From positions 24,550 through 88,549 of the forward strand of contig CAZOYW010000010.1 in the NCBI GenBank assembly GCA_964584165.1: a stretch of DNA of 64,000 nt. The letters run 5' to 3'. Every line of letters starts with the position of its first letter. Within the stretch, counting starts at the first letter, position 1. The translations under genes were made by a program, and so were the position numbers. The stretch is from CAZKCI01 sp964584165. Lineage in GTDB: Bacteria > Auribacterota > Erginobacteria > Erginobacterales > CAZKCI01. The notes beneath the pieces are model-generated. The model worked only from the letters and a program-made list of their open reading frames with translations. It was not told where the DNA came from and did not search any database. Of this stretch, positions 41,801 through 53,800 are shown one piece after another.

Positions 41801-44800
41801 TTTAGCCCCCGCCCGCCCGCGGCGTCGATGATGGTAACGGCGGCGTACTCGCCGAGGAGCGAGAGCCCTTCCTTCATCACCAGGTCCCTCTCCGCATAGA
41901 TCCCCGGCCGGACCAGGATCGCCCGCGGGGGATCGGCCAGCGGGTTGTAGGCGGCGATCGCCGCCCCGATCGAGGTGTAGTCGGCCCAGCCGCTCTGGGC
42001 AACAACCACGGTCTGGGGCGACCAGGCGCGGGTGGGGTCGGTCTCGAAGCGGTATTCCATCAGGTTGTTGACGCGGTCGTCGTCGGCGTCCCCTCCGGCG
42101 CCGTTGACCAGGAAGTAGAAGCCGTCGTCGCAGGGGTCGAGGGCGTAGTCCCGCTCCCAGCCGTCGGGCATCCCGTCGTTGTCGGAGTCCCAATCCAGGA
42201 GGTTGACGATCCCGTCGCCGTCCCAGTCGTAGTTCCAGGCGGTGTGGGCGCCGGAGGGGAAGAGGAGGTTGTGCTGGACGTTCCAGTAGGCGACCTCATC
42301 GCCGTCGCCGCCCAGGCCGTCGGCGTCGGTGTCGAAGGCGGCGGGGTCGGTGGCGTAGTAATAGACCTCGGCGCCGTCGGAGAGGTTGTCGAAATCGGAG
42401 TCCGGGTCAAGGATGTTGACGAGGTAGTCGCCGTCGTCGTCGGAGTCCCAGCGGTGGGGGTTGTTCGGGCTGTCCGGCCAGGCGGCGTCGTGGAGCAGGT
42501 TCCAGTAGGCCACCTCGCTGGAATCGGTCAGGCCGTCGAAGTCCGTGTCCGCGTTCCGGGGGTCGGTCAGGAAGTAGTATTCCTGGCCGTTGACGAGCCC
42601 GTCCGGCTCCTCGTCCAGGGCGGGGTCGTGGCCGGTCGAGCCGAAGTAGAGGACCTCCCACCAGTCGGGGAGCGTGTTGTAGTCGAAATCGAAGAACTCG
42701 TCGGTCCCGATGTCGTAGTAGTTCCGTCCCGGGATGCCGAGGCCCGTGGAGGGGACCGAGAGGTAGTTCCAGCGGCCTTCGCCCTCGGAGTCGAGGAGCA
42801 TCGTCCGCCAGGAATGGCCGGCATTGATCGCGGGTGAGGCGGCGTTCAGGTGCAGGTACTTCTGGGTGTCGTGGTAGGCGCTGTAGCGATGGTAGAAATT
42901 AGGATCAAGCGAGATGTTCCCATTGAAGCCGCTTCCGTCGCCGTTCTCGACGTCGCAGGCGAAGAGCTGGTTCCAGGCGATACCCTGGAGATCGTCACCG
43001 TTCCCCCAGAGGACGGTATTGTAGATCGTAGGCGTGCTGGAGGAGGCGTAGATCCCCCCGTAGTTGTTGTAGCCGGAGTTCCCGAGGATCAGGCAGTCGG
43101 CGATCAGGGGACAGGAGTTCACGGCGAGGTAGATCGCCCCGCCCCGTCCGTTCCCGGCGCAGACGTTCCGGTGGATGATCAGGTTGGAGAGGGTCGGGCT
43201 CGATCCGGAGAGGTAGAAACCCGCCCCGGGGCCGCTGACCCGGCAGTTGCGGACGACGATCGAGTCGATCTTCCCGACCGCGACGCCCGAGACGGTGAAG
43301 CCCCGGCCCAGGGACTGGCCGTCCACCACGGGCATCCGGGGATGGGTACCGAGCAGGGCGATCCGGTCCCGCTCCACCTCGAGATTGCGCTCGTAGTAGA
43401 CGCCGGCGGTGGCGAGGAGGATCACCGGGAGGTCGGTCGCGTTCGCCCAGTCGAGGGCGGCGTCGAAGGAGGTGAAGGCGTTGGGCCAGGAGGTCCCGTC
43501 CCCCGCCCCGGCCGCTGTCCGGTCGATGTAGCGGGTGATCGGCGAGGAGGGGTCGATCGGGCTCGTCCCGAAGTAGTATTCCTCGACGTTGTTGAGGCGG
43601 TCGCCGTCGGGGTCGCCCACGCCGCCATTGTCGATGACGAACTGGCCGTAGTCGGCCGGGTCGAGGCCGTAGAAGACCTCCCAGCCGTCGGGGCAGCCGT
43701 CCCCGTCGGAGTCGGGGTCGAGGAGGTTGACCAGGCCGTTTCCACCGCCGTAGTTGATGTCGCTGTACCAGTGGGCCCAGGAGTGGGCGTTCCAGTAGGC
43801 GACCTCGGAGCCGTCGTTGAAGTTGGCGTTGTAGCCGTCGTCGTCCGTGTCGGGATCGAGGGGATCGGAGTGAATGATGGAGTAAGGGGCGTTGGTGTAG
43901 TAGTAGACCTCCCACCCATCCATCAGCCCGTCATAATCGGTGTCGGGGTCTAACGGATTAGTCATATAGTAGATCTCTTCACCATCGCTGAGACGGTCGA
44001 AGTCTGTGTCGGGGTTGGCCGGGTTGGTGTAGTAGTAATATTCGTTGATGTTGATGAGGCCGTCTTTGTCCGTGTCTACATGGTGCCCTTCCCCCAAGTG
44101 CCCGAAATAGAGGTTTTCCCAGTAGTCGGGCAGATAATCGATATCGGCATCCACGTATTCGTCGGCTCCGATGTCGTAATAGCTGAAAGGCCCGCCCCCT
44201 TGATTGGGGACCAGGGGATCGTCCCAGCGCTCCTCTTGGTCGTAGTCGAGGAGGGGGACGGTCCCGCCGCTCAACCCCCGGTCGATATCAGGGGAATAGC
44301 CATAATAATTCGAGATCAGGTGAAGATCATAGATGAACTCGCGGTTTCCCCACCAGGCGATCTTGTAGAAACGGGGGTTCTCGCTCAGGCTGTTGGCGTC
44401 TTGTCCCGAAGCGGACTGCCAGTTAGCGAGGGATGAACGGACGCCGGACCAGTCTCCGACCGCGGCGCCTCCGCTGGGGTAGAGGTTATTCCAATCGCTC
44501 GAGACGGTAGGTTGACTGGGGGCGTCCACGCCCAGGCAAGACTGGCCCGTCTGCGCTGCCCAAAGGCTGTTGTTATTGAGCAGGCCGTTGGTGGACGAGA
44601 CGAGCGCGATCCCGAAGGAACCGTTTCCGTAGGCGGAATTGTTGAGGACCCAGGAGGTCGCCGCGCCGTCGAGGAGGATTCCGTACTGGGCGTTGAGCCA
44701 GGTGAATGTGTTCTGGATCCGGTTGGAGGAGCCGGTCGATTCGAAGCCGGCCGTCCCGTTCTCGTAAGCGGAGCAGGAGTTGACCGCGTTGTGATCGCCC

Positions 44801-47800
44801 CCGAGGAGAAGCCCCGCTCCGCCCGACCCGGTGAAGTCGATCCCTTGGACCAGGAAGTAGCTCCCCTGGATGTCGAGGAGGGAGGGGACCGCGCCATCGC
44901 CTTCGATCACCGGCCGGCCATTGTAGCCCTGGATGACGATCGGCATAGCCGCCGTGCCGGAGTGCAGGTTGGTGACCACGATCGGGGCGGTAAGGCCGTC
45001 CCAGTCGCCCGCGGTGTTGACGTAGATCCGGTCGCCCTGTTCAAGTGTATAGCTCCCGAGGACGTCACGGAACTCCTCGGGGTTATTGACGATAAAGACC
45101 GCGGCGGTCCGGAAAGTCCACCAGGAGCCGGCGGCGCTGGTGTCGCCGAAGAAGGAGGACACATTCGGCAGGTCGGCCGAATCCCGGGCCTGGACCTGCC
45201 AGTAATACCAGGTCCGGTTGTCGAGCCCGCTCACCGGCCAGGAATTCCCCGAGAGCCAGCCGGAGGCGACGGGAGAGGCGAAGGCGGGCGAGGTATCCAA
45301 GCGGAAATAGTAGGGGGTGGAGTGGAGTCCGGCCAGGGCGTCGGCGGCGGCGGCGGCGGTCAGGGTCAAGGTGACGTCGTGGCCGCCGGATCCGTTGGCC
45401 GGGGAGGAGCAGCCGACGTTGACGGGGGGAGTGTTATCGACGATAAACCGTCCACTGGTGCTGGCGACGCCGGGGTCGTCCGCGTCGGCCACGCGAACCT
45501 GATAGGTGGCGCCGTCGGGATACAGGCCGGTATCCCAGGAGGGATAAGTGAGATCGTCCCAGGCGATCCCGGCGGCGATCGATGACCACGCCGATCCATC
45601 GGTGGCATAGGAGAGGTTGATCGTATCTCCGCCCGCCCAGCCCTCCCCGATCGGAAGCCAGGCGAGGTCATGCTCCCCGCTCCATTTCTCATTCCCGAAG
45701 GCGCCCCCGTAAGGGGTGATCAGGAAGATCGAGTCCAGCGAGGAACGGGAGGCCTCGGCGGTGTTTGCGTTAGCCCCCTGGTTGACCCGGCTCCCGTTGG
45801 GAATGGTTTCCAGGCCGTAGTCATCGTAAGGGCTGCCGGAATTCAAGGATGGGCTGTCGGCGGTGTCGGCGGCCCAGGAACCGAAATGGTATGAACCGTC
45901 GATGGACTGGGGATGGAAATCATCGTCCGCCCCGTTTCGTCCGCCCAGGACCCCGTCCCGGCCGGGGGGATCGACGAAGCGGGGATCGAGGGAAAGGCTG
46001 TGGGCGTCCCGGCGGCTGGCGACCTGCCATTCGCCGAGGGTATTGCGCGCCCCTCCCCACCATCCGATCCCGGTTCCCCCGCTGGCGTAGATGTTGTTGA
46101 AGTCGGAAATATGGCCGGAGGTGTTGAGGAAGTAAAAACCGTATCCCGTCCCCGTCACCCAGGCGGTGTTGTTCTTGAGTGTGCACTCGGGCGCCTCGAC
46201 GGTGAGTTCGCGGACCACGTTCCCGTAGAAGGTGTTGTTCCGGATCACCGCCGGTCTTCCGCTGAATCCCGCGCCGCTTAAGAGATTGGCATAGACCAGG
46301 TTGTTCTGGAATACGGCGGAGGAGTTGGTGAAGGAAACCCCGGATCTCTGATTGGAATAGACCGTGTTGCCCTCCACGCTCGCCGCGTTCGAATCGGAGA
46401 TGACCAAGCCCCCGTAGTTGAGGAAGACGGTGTTCCCGGCGAGGGAGAGGCCCGGACAGTTGGTGGCCTGGACGCCGGCATAGTTGGTCCCGATCCCCTG
46501 GTAGCCGTAATTTCTCTCGATGATGTTCTCGGAAAGGGCGAGGCCGGGACAGTCGTCGAACTGAACCCCGCCGGCGATATTTCCGGAAACCAGACTGTCG
46601 GCGATGCTGAAGAAGGAGCCGCCCAGCCCCCGAATCCCCGCTCCCCCGCTGGTCGCCGCACCGGCGCCGCTCTGCCCGTTCCATTCGACGTTAGAATTGC
46701 CAACCCGGATGTATTTGGAGTTCTCGGATCGGATACCATAGTCGAGGTTGGCGGCTATGGTCAGGCTTTCCAGGTCCAGATATTGGGCCTGATTCAGATA
46801 GATCCCGATGTTATTGCCGGCGTTCCCGGACAGGAGGGAGCGATTCGGGGATCCGACCAGGGCGACCGCTCCGGACGGAAGACCGGAGTCCATCGGGCCG
46901 ATTTCAACCGTGGCGGCGAGGGGATAGTTCCCGGTGTCGATGAAGACGGTGTCTCCCGGCTCCAAGTCTATGAGGTCCACCAGGTTCTTCAAGGTTTGCT
47001 TGGGCCGGTTCGGCAGGGCTCCGCTGTAGGAGTCGCTTCCGATACTGGAGGCGTAGACGTCGTCCTGGGTGCTCGTGTCGTTGACCCAGTAGTTCTTCTG
47101 CGCCCCCGGCGAGCGGGAGGCCTGGTAAGTGTTCCCGTAAGCCCCCAGGTTGATTCTTCCGCCCTTGGGTGAGGATTCCCAAGAGTAGGGGAAGAGGGGA
47201 TCGCCCGCATCCAGGCAGGGGGAGGGCGGGGGAAGGTCGCTGTCGGTCCACGAAGCCCAGCTCACCCAGCGGCCGTTTGGCGAGCGGAGATGGAAGTCGC
47301 CGCCGGTCGCCGCGGCGAAGAGCGGATCGGCGCTGAGCGAGTTTACGTCCTGGAGGCTCGCCGCCTGCCAGGCGCCCAGGTCCGCCCGGTCTCCGGACCA
47401 ATAGCCGAGGACCGCGGGGACCGGTCCGAGCAGGTCGTTATAGTCGGAGGTGAAGCCGTTCTGGCTCGCCGCGTCAACGTAGAGGCCGTAGGCTCCGGTG
47501 GCGGTTGCCCAGATGATGCTGTTGCGCAGGTAGGCGTGGGGGGAACTCTGGCAGGAGAGTTCGCCCCCGCCGTTGCCGCAGGCCGTGACGTTGACCGCGT
47601 GGTTCCCCTCCCCCCCGCTCAGGAGAAGCCCCGCCCCGGCGTTTCCGTCCAAGACGAAGTTGCCCACCTCGTCGGCGTTCCCCGTCACCGCCACCCCCTC
47701 GCCGCCGTTGCCGTAGGAGCGCCCCCGGCGGGCCGTGTTATTGTCGCCGCTGATCAGGAGGCCGGCCCCGGTCGCGCCGGTAAAGCTGACGTTATCGATC

Positions 47801-50800
47801 TCAACCCAGTCCGCCTCCAGCGCCAGGCAGTTGCCCGAGAGCCCTCCGGCGTTCAGGGTGACGCCCGCGCCCGATCCGACGATTCGGACGGGGCGGTAAC
47901 GCGATCCCCCGTCCCCGGCGGCGATTTGGAGGGGGGAGGCGAGGACATAGGCCCCGGCGCTGACGATGATGGTGTCCCCGGGCTCCAGATCGCGGTTGGC
48001 GAGGATCCAGCGTAGGCCGGTGATTGCGGACTCGATGTTGGTCGCCCGCCAGACGGAGGAGGTGGAGAAGGTCCCGTAGCCGGCGGTATCGGCGGCGAAG
48101 CCGCAGAAGGGGGACTCGTTCCCGATCTTGTCCCGGGTCTTCACCCGCCAGTAGTAAGTCGTGCCGGAGGAAAGCTTGGGGGTCCACATGGACCAGGGAA
48201 TCCAGCCGGAGTTGATCAGCCCCGGAGAGGTGAAAGCCGGCGAAGTGGCGACCTGGAAATAATAGGGAAGCGAGTGGAGACCGACCAGGGCGTCTCCGGC
48301 GTTCAGGGCGCGCAACGGTACGTAAGAAGGGAGCCCCGTCTCCGCGTCTTCGGGAAGGAAGCAGCCGACGCCATACGGAGGGGTGTTGTCGATGGTGAAG
48401 GTGCCGGAACCGGCCCGGAGGCCGTCCGGCTCCCGGACCGAGATCTGGTACGTAGCCCCGTCCCCGGCCGCCGACAATGTGGACCAGTTCGCGTGGAGCT
48501 GGCTGGGGTAGGTCTCGGTGGCGATGGTGAAGAATGCCGTGCCGTTCGTGGTGTATTCCACTATCAACATGTCTCCCGGGACCCAGGCTTCCCCCACCGC
48601 CAGCCAGCGGATGTCGTGGATCCCGTTCCACTCCTCGCCCCCCACCGGCTCGACCATGGCCAGGGTCTTGAGGTCGGCCAGGGAAGCCTGGGAAGTGCCC
48701 CCGTAAGCGCCGATGTTGATGCGCCCCCCGTTGGGCTCCGGCTCGAGGGTGTAATCGCTCCCGGCGGGTTGGAAGACGCGCGTCCCGGCGGGGTAGTCCC
48801 CGTCAACCGCTGAAACGCCGACGAGGCTGTTGCCCGATTTCCCGGTGTAGGCGATGAAGTCGCCCGAGATGTCCGCGGTGTCGGTCTGGTCGAGGAAGTT
48901 GCTGGCGTCGGTTAGTTCCAGGAAGGTCGCGGAGGTGTCTGCCGAGAAGGCGAGATAGGAGTCAGCGGTATAGATCTGGCCCAGGTTCAGGCCGGGACTG
49001 CCGTTGGCGTCGGGGGTCCAGAGCCCTCCGTGGTAGCTGCCGAGCGGGGATTGGAGGTGGAGATCGTCCCCGGCCGGGTCGACAAAGGCGGGGTTGAGGT
49101 TAAGGCTGGCTCCGTCCTGGCCGCTCGCCGCTTTCCACTGGTCGAAGGTCGTTCTTTTCCCCCACCAGTAGCCGATGTCCGCTCCCCCGGTGGCGTAAAG
49201 AATATTGTAGTTTGAATAGGGCTCACCGGTTTTGTCGAGATAGATGGCGTATACATCCGTTTGGGTCGCCCAGAGCACGTTATTGACAACTATGTCGCCT
49301 TTGGCGGGGGATAGTACCTTGAGCTCGCCGCCATTCTGGTAGGAGGTATTGTTGATGATCAAGCTGTTAGGGCAATCGTTCTCCAGCAGGATCCCCAAAC
49401 CGGTGTTGCCAGAGACCGCGTTGTGGGAGATGGTTGGTCGGCTCGTTTTGCTGATATACAGTCCCTGTCCGGAATTGGCGTAAGCCGTGTTTCCGGAGAT
49501 GACGCTTCGATTGCAGGTGTTGATGGAAATCCCGCGCGCATTATTCAGCGCGATATTGTTTTCGAATACTCCCAGGGGAACCGATTCGGCATAGAGTCCG
49601 GTCCCTTGGTTGGAATCGAAGAGGTTCTCGCTCACCAGGTTGCTGCCGGAGAGGGTATAGAGATAGGCCCCTCTCCCGAGGTTCCCGAAGGCGGTGTTGC
49701 CCCGGAGGGTAGCCGAGATCACGTTGTTCAGGCCGAATCCGTCCACGCTGTTGTGATCGGCAAGATTATCTTCCAGGAGCGCTCCTCTTCCCCCCCAGAG
49801 GTTGACACCCGAACCGAAGTTGTAGGACAGGGTGTTGCCTCTCAGGATGAGATAGGATCCGTTGACATAGATGGCATTGGAGCCGCTACCCCGGATGATT
49901 GAATTAGTAACGGCGCAATTGGGGGAGCTGGCGATAGAGACGGCGTTCCCGGCGGCATTGAAGATCCAGAGCCGGTCCAGGTTGACGTAGCTTATCCCCG
50001 GAATGGAAATGCAGGTGGAGAGAACGCCTTCGATGTCAAGGATGGAGATATAAGGCGAACCGGCGATGGTGATCGGGCGGCCCGCCTCTCCCGCGGCGGG
50101 GACGCTGATGGTCGAGGTGGTCTGGTAGAGGCCGGTATCGACATAGACCGTGTCCCCCGGGAGCATCGTGTGGTTGTTGAATACCGCCCTGACGGAGTTG
50201 AGGGGGGATGCGGGACTCGTCCCATCGTGATCCGGCCAGGGGAGGCCCCCGGTGGAGCAGTAGTAGTCCCATGCCGTGTCGGAGTCGTTGACATAGAAAT
50301 TGCGCCCGGACAGGGAAGGGGAGCGGGAAGCCTGAACGGTGTTGCCGTAAGCCCCCAGGTTGATCCTCCCCCCGTTGGGAGCCGACTCCAGGGCGTAGCC
50401 GGAGAAGGGGTTACCCCTGTCGACGCCGGGGGAGGTCTGCGTGTCGGCGGTCCAGGTGGATCCGTTCCAGCGGCCGGCGGTGCTCAGGAGGTGGTAATCG
50501 TTGATCCCGGGGGCGAAGAGGGGATCGGCGCTCAGGCCGTTTCCGTCCTGCCGGCTGGCCGCCGTCCAGGCGCTGAAGGAAGCCTGAGTGGCGTTGGCCC
50601 AGTATCCGACGGCGGCCCCCGCCGTAGCGTAGAGGTTGTTGTAGTCGGAGCAGAATTCGACCTCACTCTCCTCGTCGACGTAGAGGGCGACCCTTCCCGC
50701 CCCGGAAGCCCAGAGTATGCTGTCAAGGATCGTGCAATCCGTGGAGCCGATCCGGTGGTAGGGATCGGGCGGGACTTGGTCTTCCAGGAATACCTCCTTG

Positions 50801-53800
50801 GTCCCGTTCCGGGCGCAGGTGTCGTTTTCGATCAGGGAGTGTTGAGAAGTGTAGAGGTGAATCCCGGCCAGCGCGTTCTCGTAGACGCGCATATTCATGA
50901 TCGTGACGTAACTCCCGGTTGCCTGGATCCCGTCCCCTCCGTTCCGGTAGGACGCCCCCCCGATCAGCGTGTCGTGTTCGCCCGTGATCAGGACCCCGCT
51001 GGAGAGTGCGTCGGTGAATGAGAAGTTCTCGACCTGGAAGTAATCGCCGCTTACGACCAGGCAGTTGTTGTGGACGCCTCCCCCGTCGAGCACGACCTCC
51101 CCGCCGTAGCCAACGATCCGCACCGGGGCGTCCTTTTCGCCCTCGTCGTCGGGGGAGAGTTCCAGCGGGGCGGCGAGGGGGTAGAGGCCCGCGTCCACGT
51201 AGACGATATCGCCGGGGTTGAGGGGCACGTTGTTCAGGATCCAGCGGAGGCCGGTGGTTTCGCTCTCGATGTCGATGGCGTGATAGACGCCGAGAGTCCG
51301 GAATGACCAGCAGGTTCCCACCGCGTCGGCGTCGCCGCAGAATCCCCGTTCGTTGGGCGGGTCGGCAATGTCCCGGGCGTTGACTCGCCAGTAATAGGTG
51401 GTATTTGGCTGCAGGACGGGGTGCCAGGTGGGGAGCTCCCGCCAGCCGGAATTCTGGCGGTTGGGGGAGTTGAAGGAAGGGGTGGTATCGATCTGGAAGT
51501 AGTAGGGGGTGGTGTTGAGACCGGCGGGCGAGTCGGTGGCGCTGCGGGCGGTGAGGGTGGTGGAAATCGGCTCGCGATGGCTCCCGTCGGCGGGGAGGCG
51601 GCAGCCGACATTGACCGGGGGCGTGTTGTCCAGCGTGAAGAAACCGCTGATGTCTTCGGTGAAAAATGATGGTCCCCCCGGGGATGAGATCTTGACGCGG
51701 TAGGTGGTGCCGTTCCCGGAGGCCGAGAGGGTATTCCAGCTCGAAAAGGCGCCCCAGATGTAGGGAAGGCCGGAGGTGATCTCACGGAAAGACGCCCCGT
51801 CGGTGGTGTAATCCAGGCGGACCGTATCCGATGGGAGCCAGCCCGCTCCGTGGAAGGCCCAGGAGATCACGTGATCCCGGCTCCATTTCTCGTTCCCCCA
51901 GGGACTGCCCAGCGGGGATGAAAGCGAGAGGGTTTTCAACCCCGACCGGGAAGCCTCGGAGGTGTTGCCGTAAGCCCCGAGGTTGATTCTCCCTCCGTTG
52001 GGAGAAATTTCCAGGTTGTAATCATCGAGGGGATTTCCCTTGTTGAGGCCCGGGCTGCGACCTGCGATCACGATCCATTTGCCGTTCGAATATGTTCCCT
52101 CTTCGCTCACCAGGTGAAAATCGTCCACTGCGGGACCGGCGAAGAGCGGATCGGCCGAGAAACTGTGGCCGTCCTGGCGGGTGGCTATCTGCCAGGCGGA
52201 GAAAGTGCCGTATGAGCTCCCCCAGCGCCCGATAGTGGCGCCGCTTAAGGGATGGTAGAGGTTGTAGTCGAGGCTGTGGCCGTGGTCGGCGGGGCTGGGA
52301 TATTCGAAGTAGACCCCGGTGTTCCCCGTCCCCTCCGCCCAGAAAATATTATTGGCGAACCTGGTGGCCGTAGCGTTGCTGGGGACATACACGGCCCGGC
52401 CGGTGGTGTGGTAGAAGGTATTATTCTGGAAAGTAAGGTTGCTTCCGCCGTCCAGGTAGATGCCCGTTCCGGCCGTCTCCCGGATCAGGTTGTTAACGAA
52501 TTGGCAGTTATTCAGCTTCTCCGCGGAGATCCCGGTCGAGGAGCAGACGTTACCGGAAATGGTTCGATTGTTGAAGGTCGAGAGCCGGATGCTGTTGCTG
52601 CCGTTTCCGCAGACGGTGTTATCCGAGACATCGGAGGGACTCTGCAGGCAGAGGATTCCCGTCCCGGTGTTGGAATCGGACGTGTTCCCCGCGATAGTGT
52701 TGTAACCGCCGACTGCGTAGAGATAGATCCCCTGGCCGGTATTGGCGAGGGCGCGATTGCGGATGATCTGGATCCCGGTCCCCAGATAGATGTAAAAGCC
52801 GTGGTTCTGGTTCTCCTGGGCGGTGTTGGCATTGAGTTCAGAGTCGTCCGAACACTGGTTGCAGGAGATCCCCGCGCTCTTGTTGAACACCAGCTGGTTG
52901 TCGCGGAGCAGGATCTTTTTGGATCCGGCGATGGATATCCCATGAATTCCCGCCGTGGCGACACGGCAGCCCGAGACCAGCAGATAATCAGAGCTGGTGG
53001 CGGAAATCCCCGATGACTTGGCGTTGATGAACTGCAATCCATTGAGCGAGAGGTAGGAAGCCGAGCTGGCGCTCAGGCAGTTCGTCGCCGAACTCCGGGC
53101 GTCGAAAATCGCCCCTTCGGGGGAGCCGGTCAGGGTGACGGGATTTCCCGCGCTTCCGGAGACGCTGACCGCGATGGAGGAGCTTATGTTGTAGAGGCCG
53201 GTGTCGATAAAGATCGAATCTCCGCCCGAGACGGCGTAGTTGGCGAACACCGCCTGGACGGAGTCGAGGGGGCTGGCCGGGCCCAATCCGTTGTGGGCGG
53301 GCCAGGGAAGGCCGGAGGTAGAGCAGAAGTAGTCGTATTCGACGGACGATTCGTTGACGTAAAAGTTCCTCCCGGTTTTCCCCGATGAGCGGGAAGCCTC
53401 TGGAGTGTTGCCGAAAGCCCCGAGGTTGGTCGTTCCGCCGTTCGGAGCGGTCTCCAGCCCGTACGGCAGGCGGGGATCGCCCCGGTCCAGTCCGGGTGAA
53501 TCGGCCCCGTCTCCGGTCCAGCCGATGCCCGGCTTGTAGCTTCCCCCCGTGGACTGAAGCCGGTAGTTCGATCCGCCGACGAATAACGGGTTCGCGCTGA
53601 TGCTGTTCAGATCATTCCCGACGGCGGCGGTCCAGGCGGCGAAGGTTGATTGGGTGGCGGAGTTCCAATATCCGATCTGGGCGGGGGCGGAAGCGAAGAG
53701 GTCGTTATAATCCGAGTCGAACCCGGTCTGGCTCTCCGGTTCGACGAAGCAAGCGATCTGGCCCCCCGTCCCGCGCGCCCAGGCGATATTGTTCCGGAGG

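Noticed and set aside
44512..45585. Plus-strand open frames of 100-370 codons across the giant gene
   Set aside because: They are antisense to a coherent modular protein and show only compositional bias; none has a recognisable motif or start signal.
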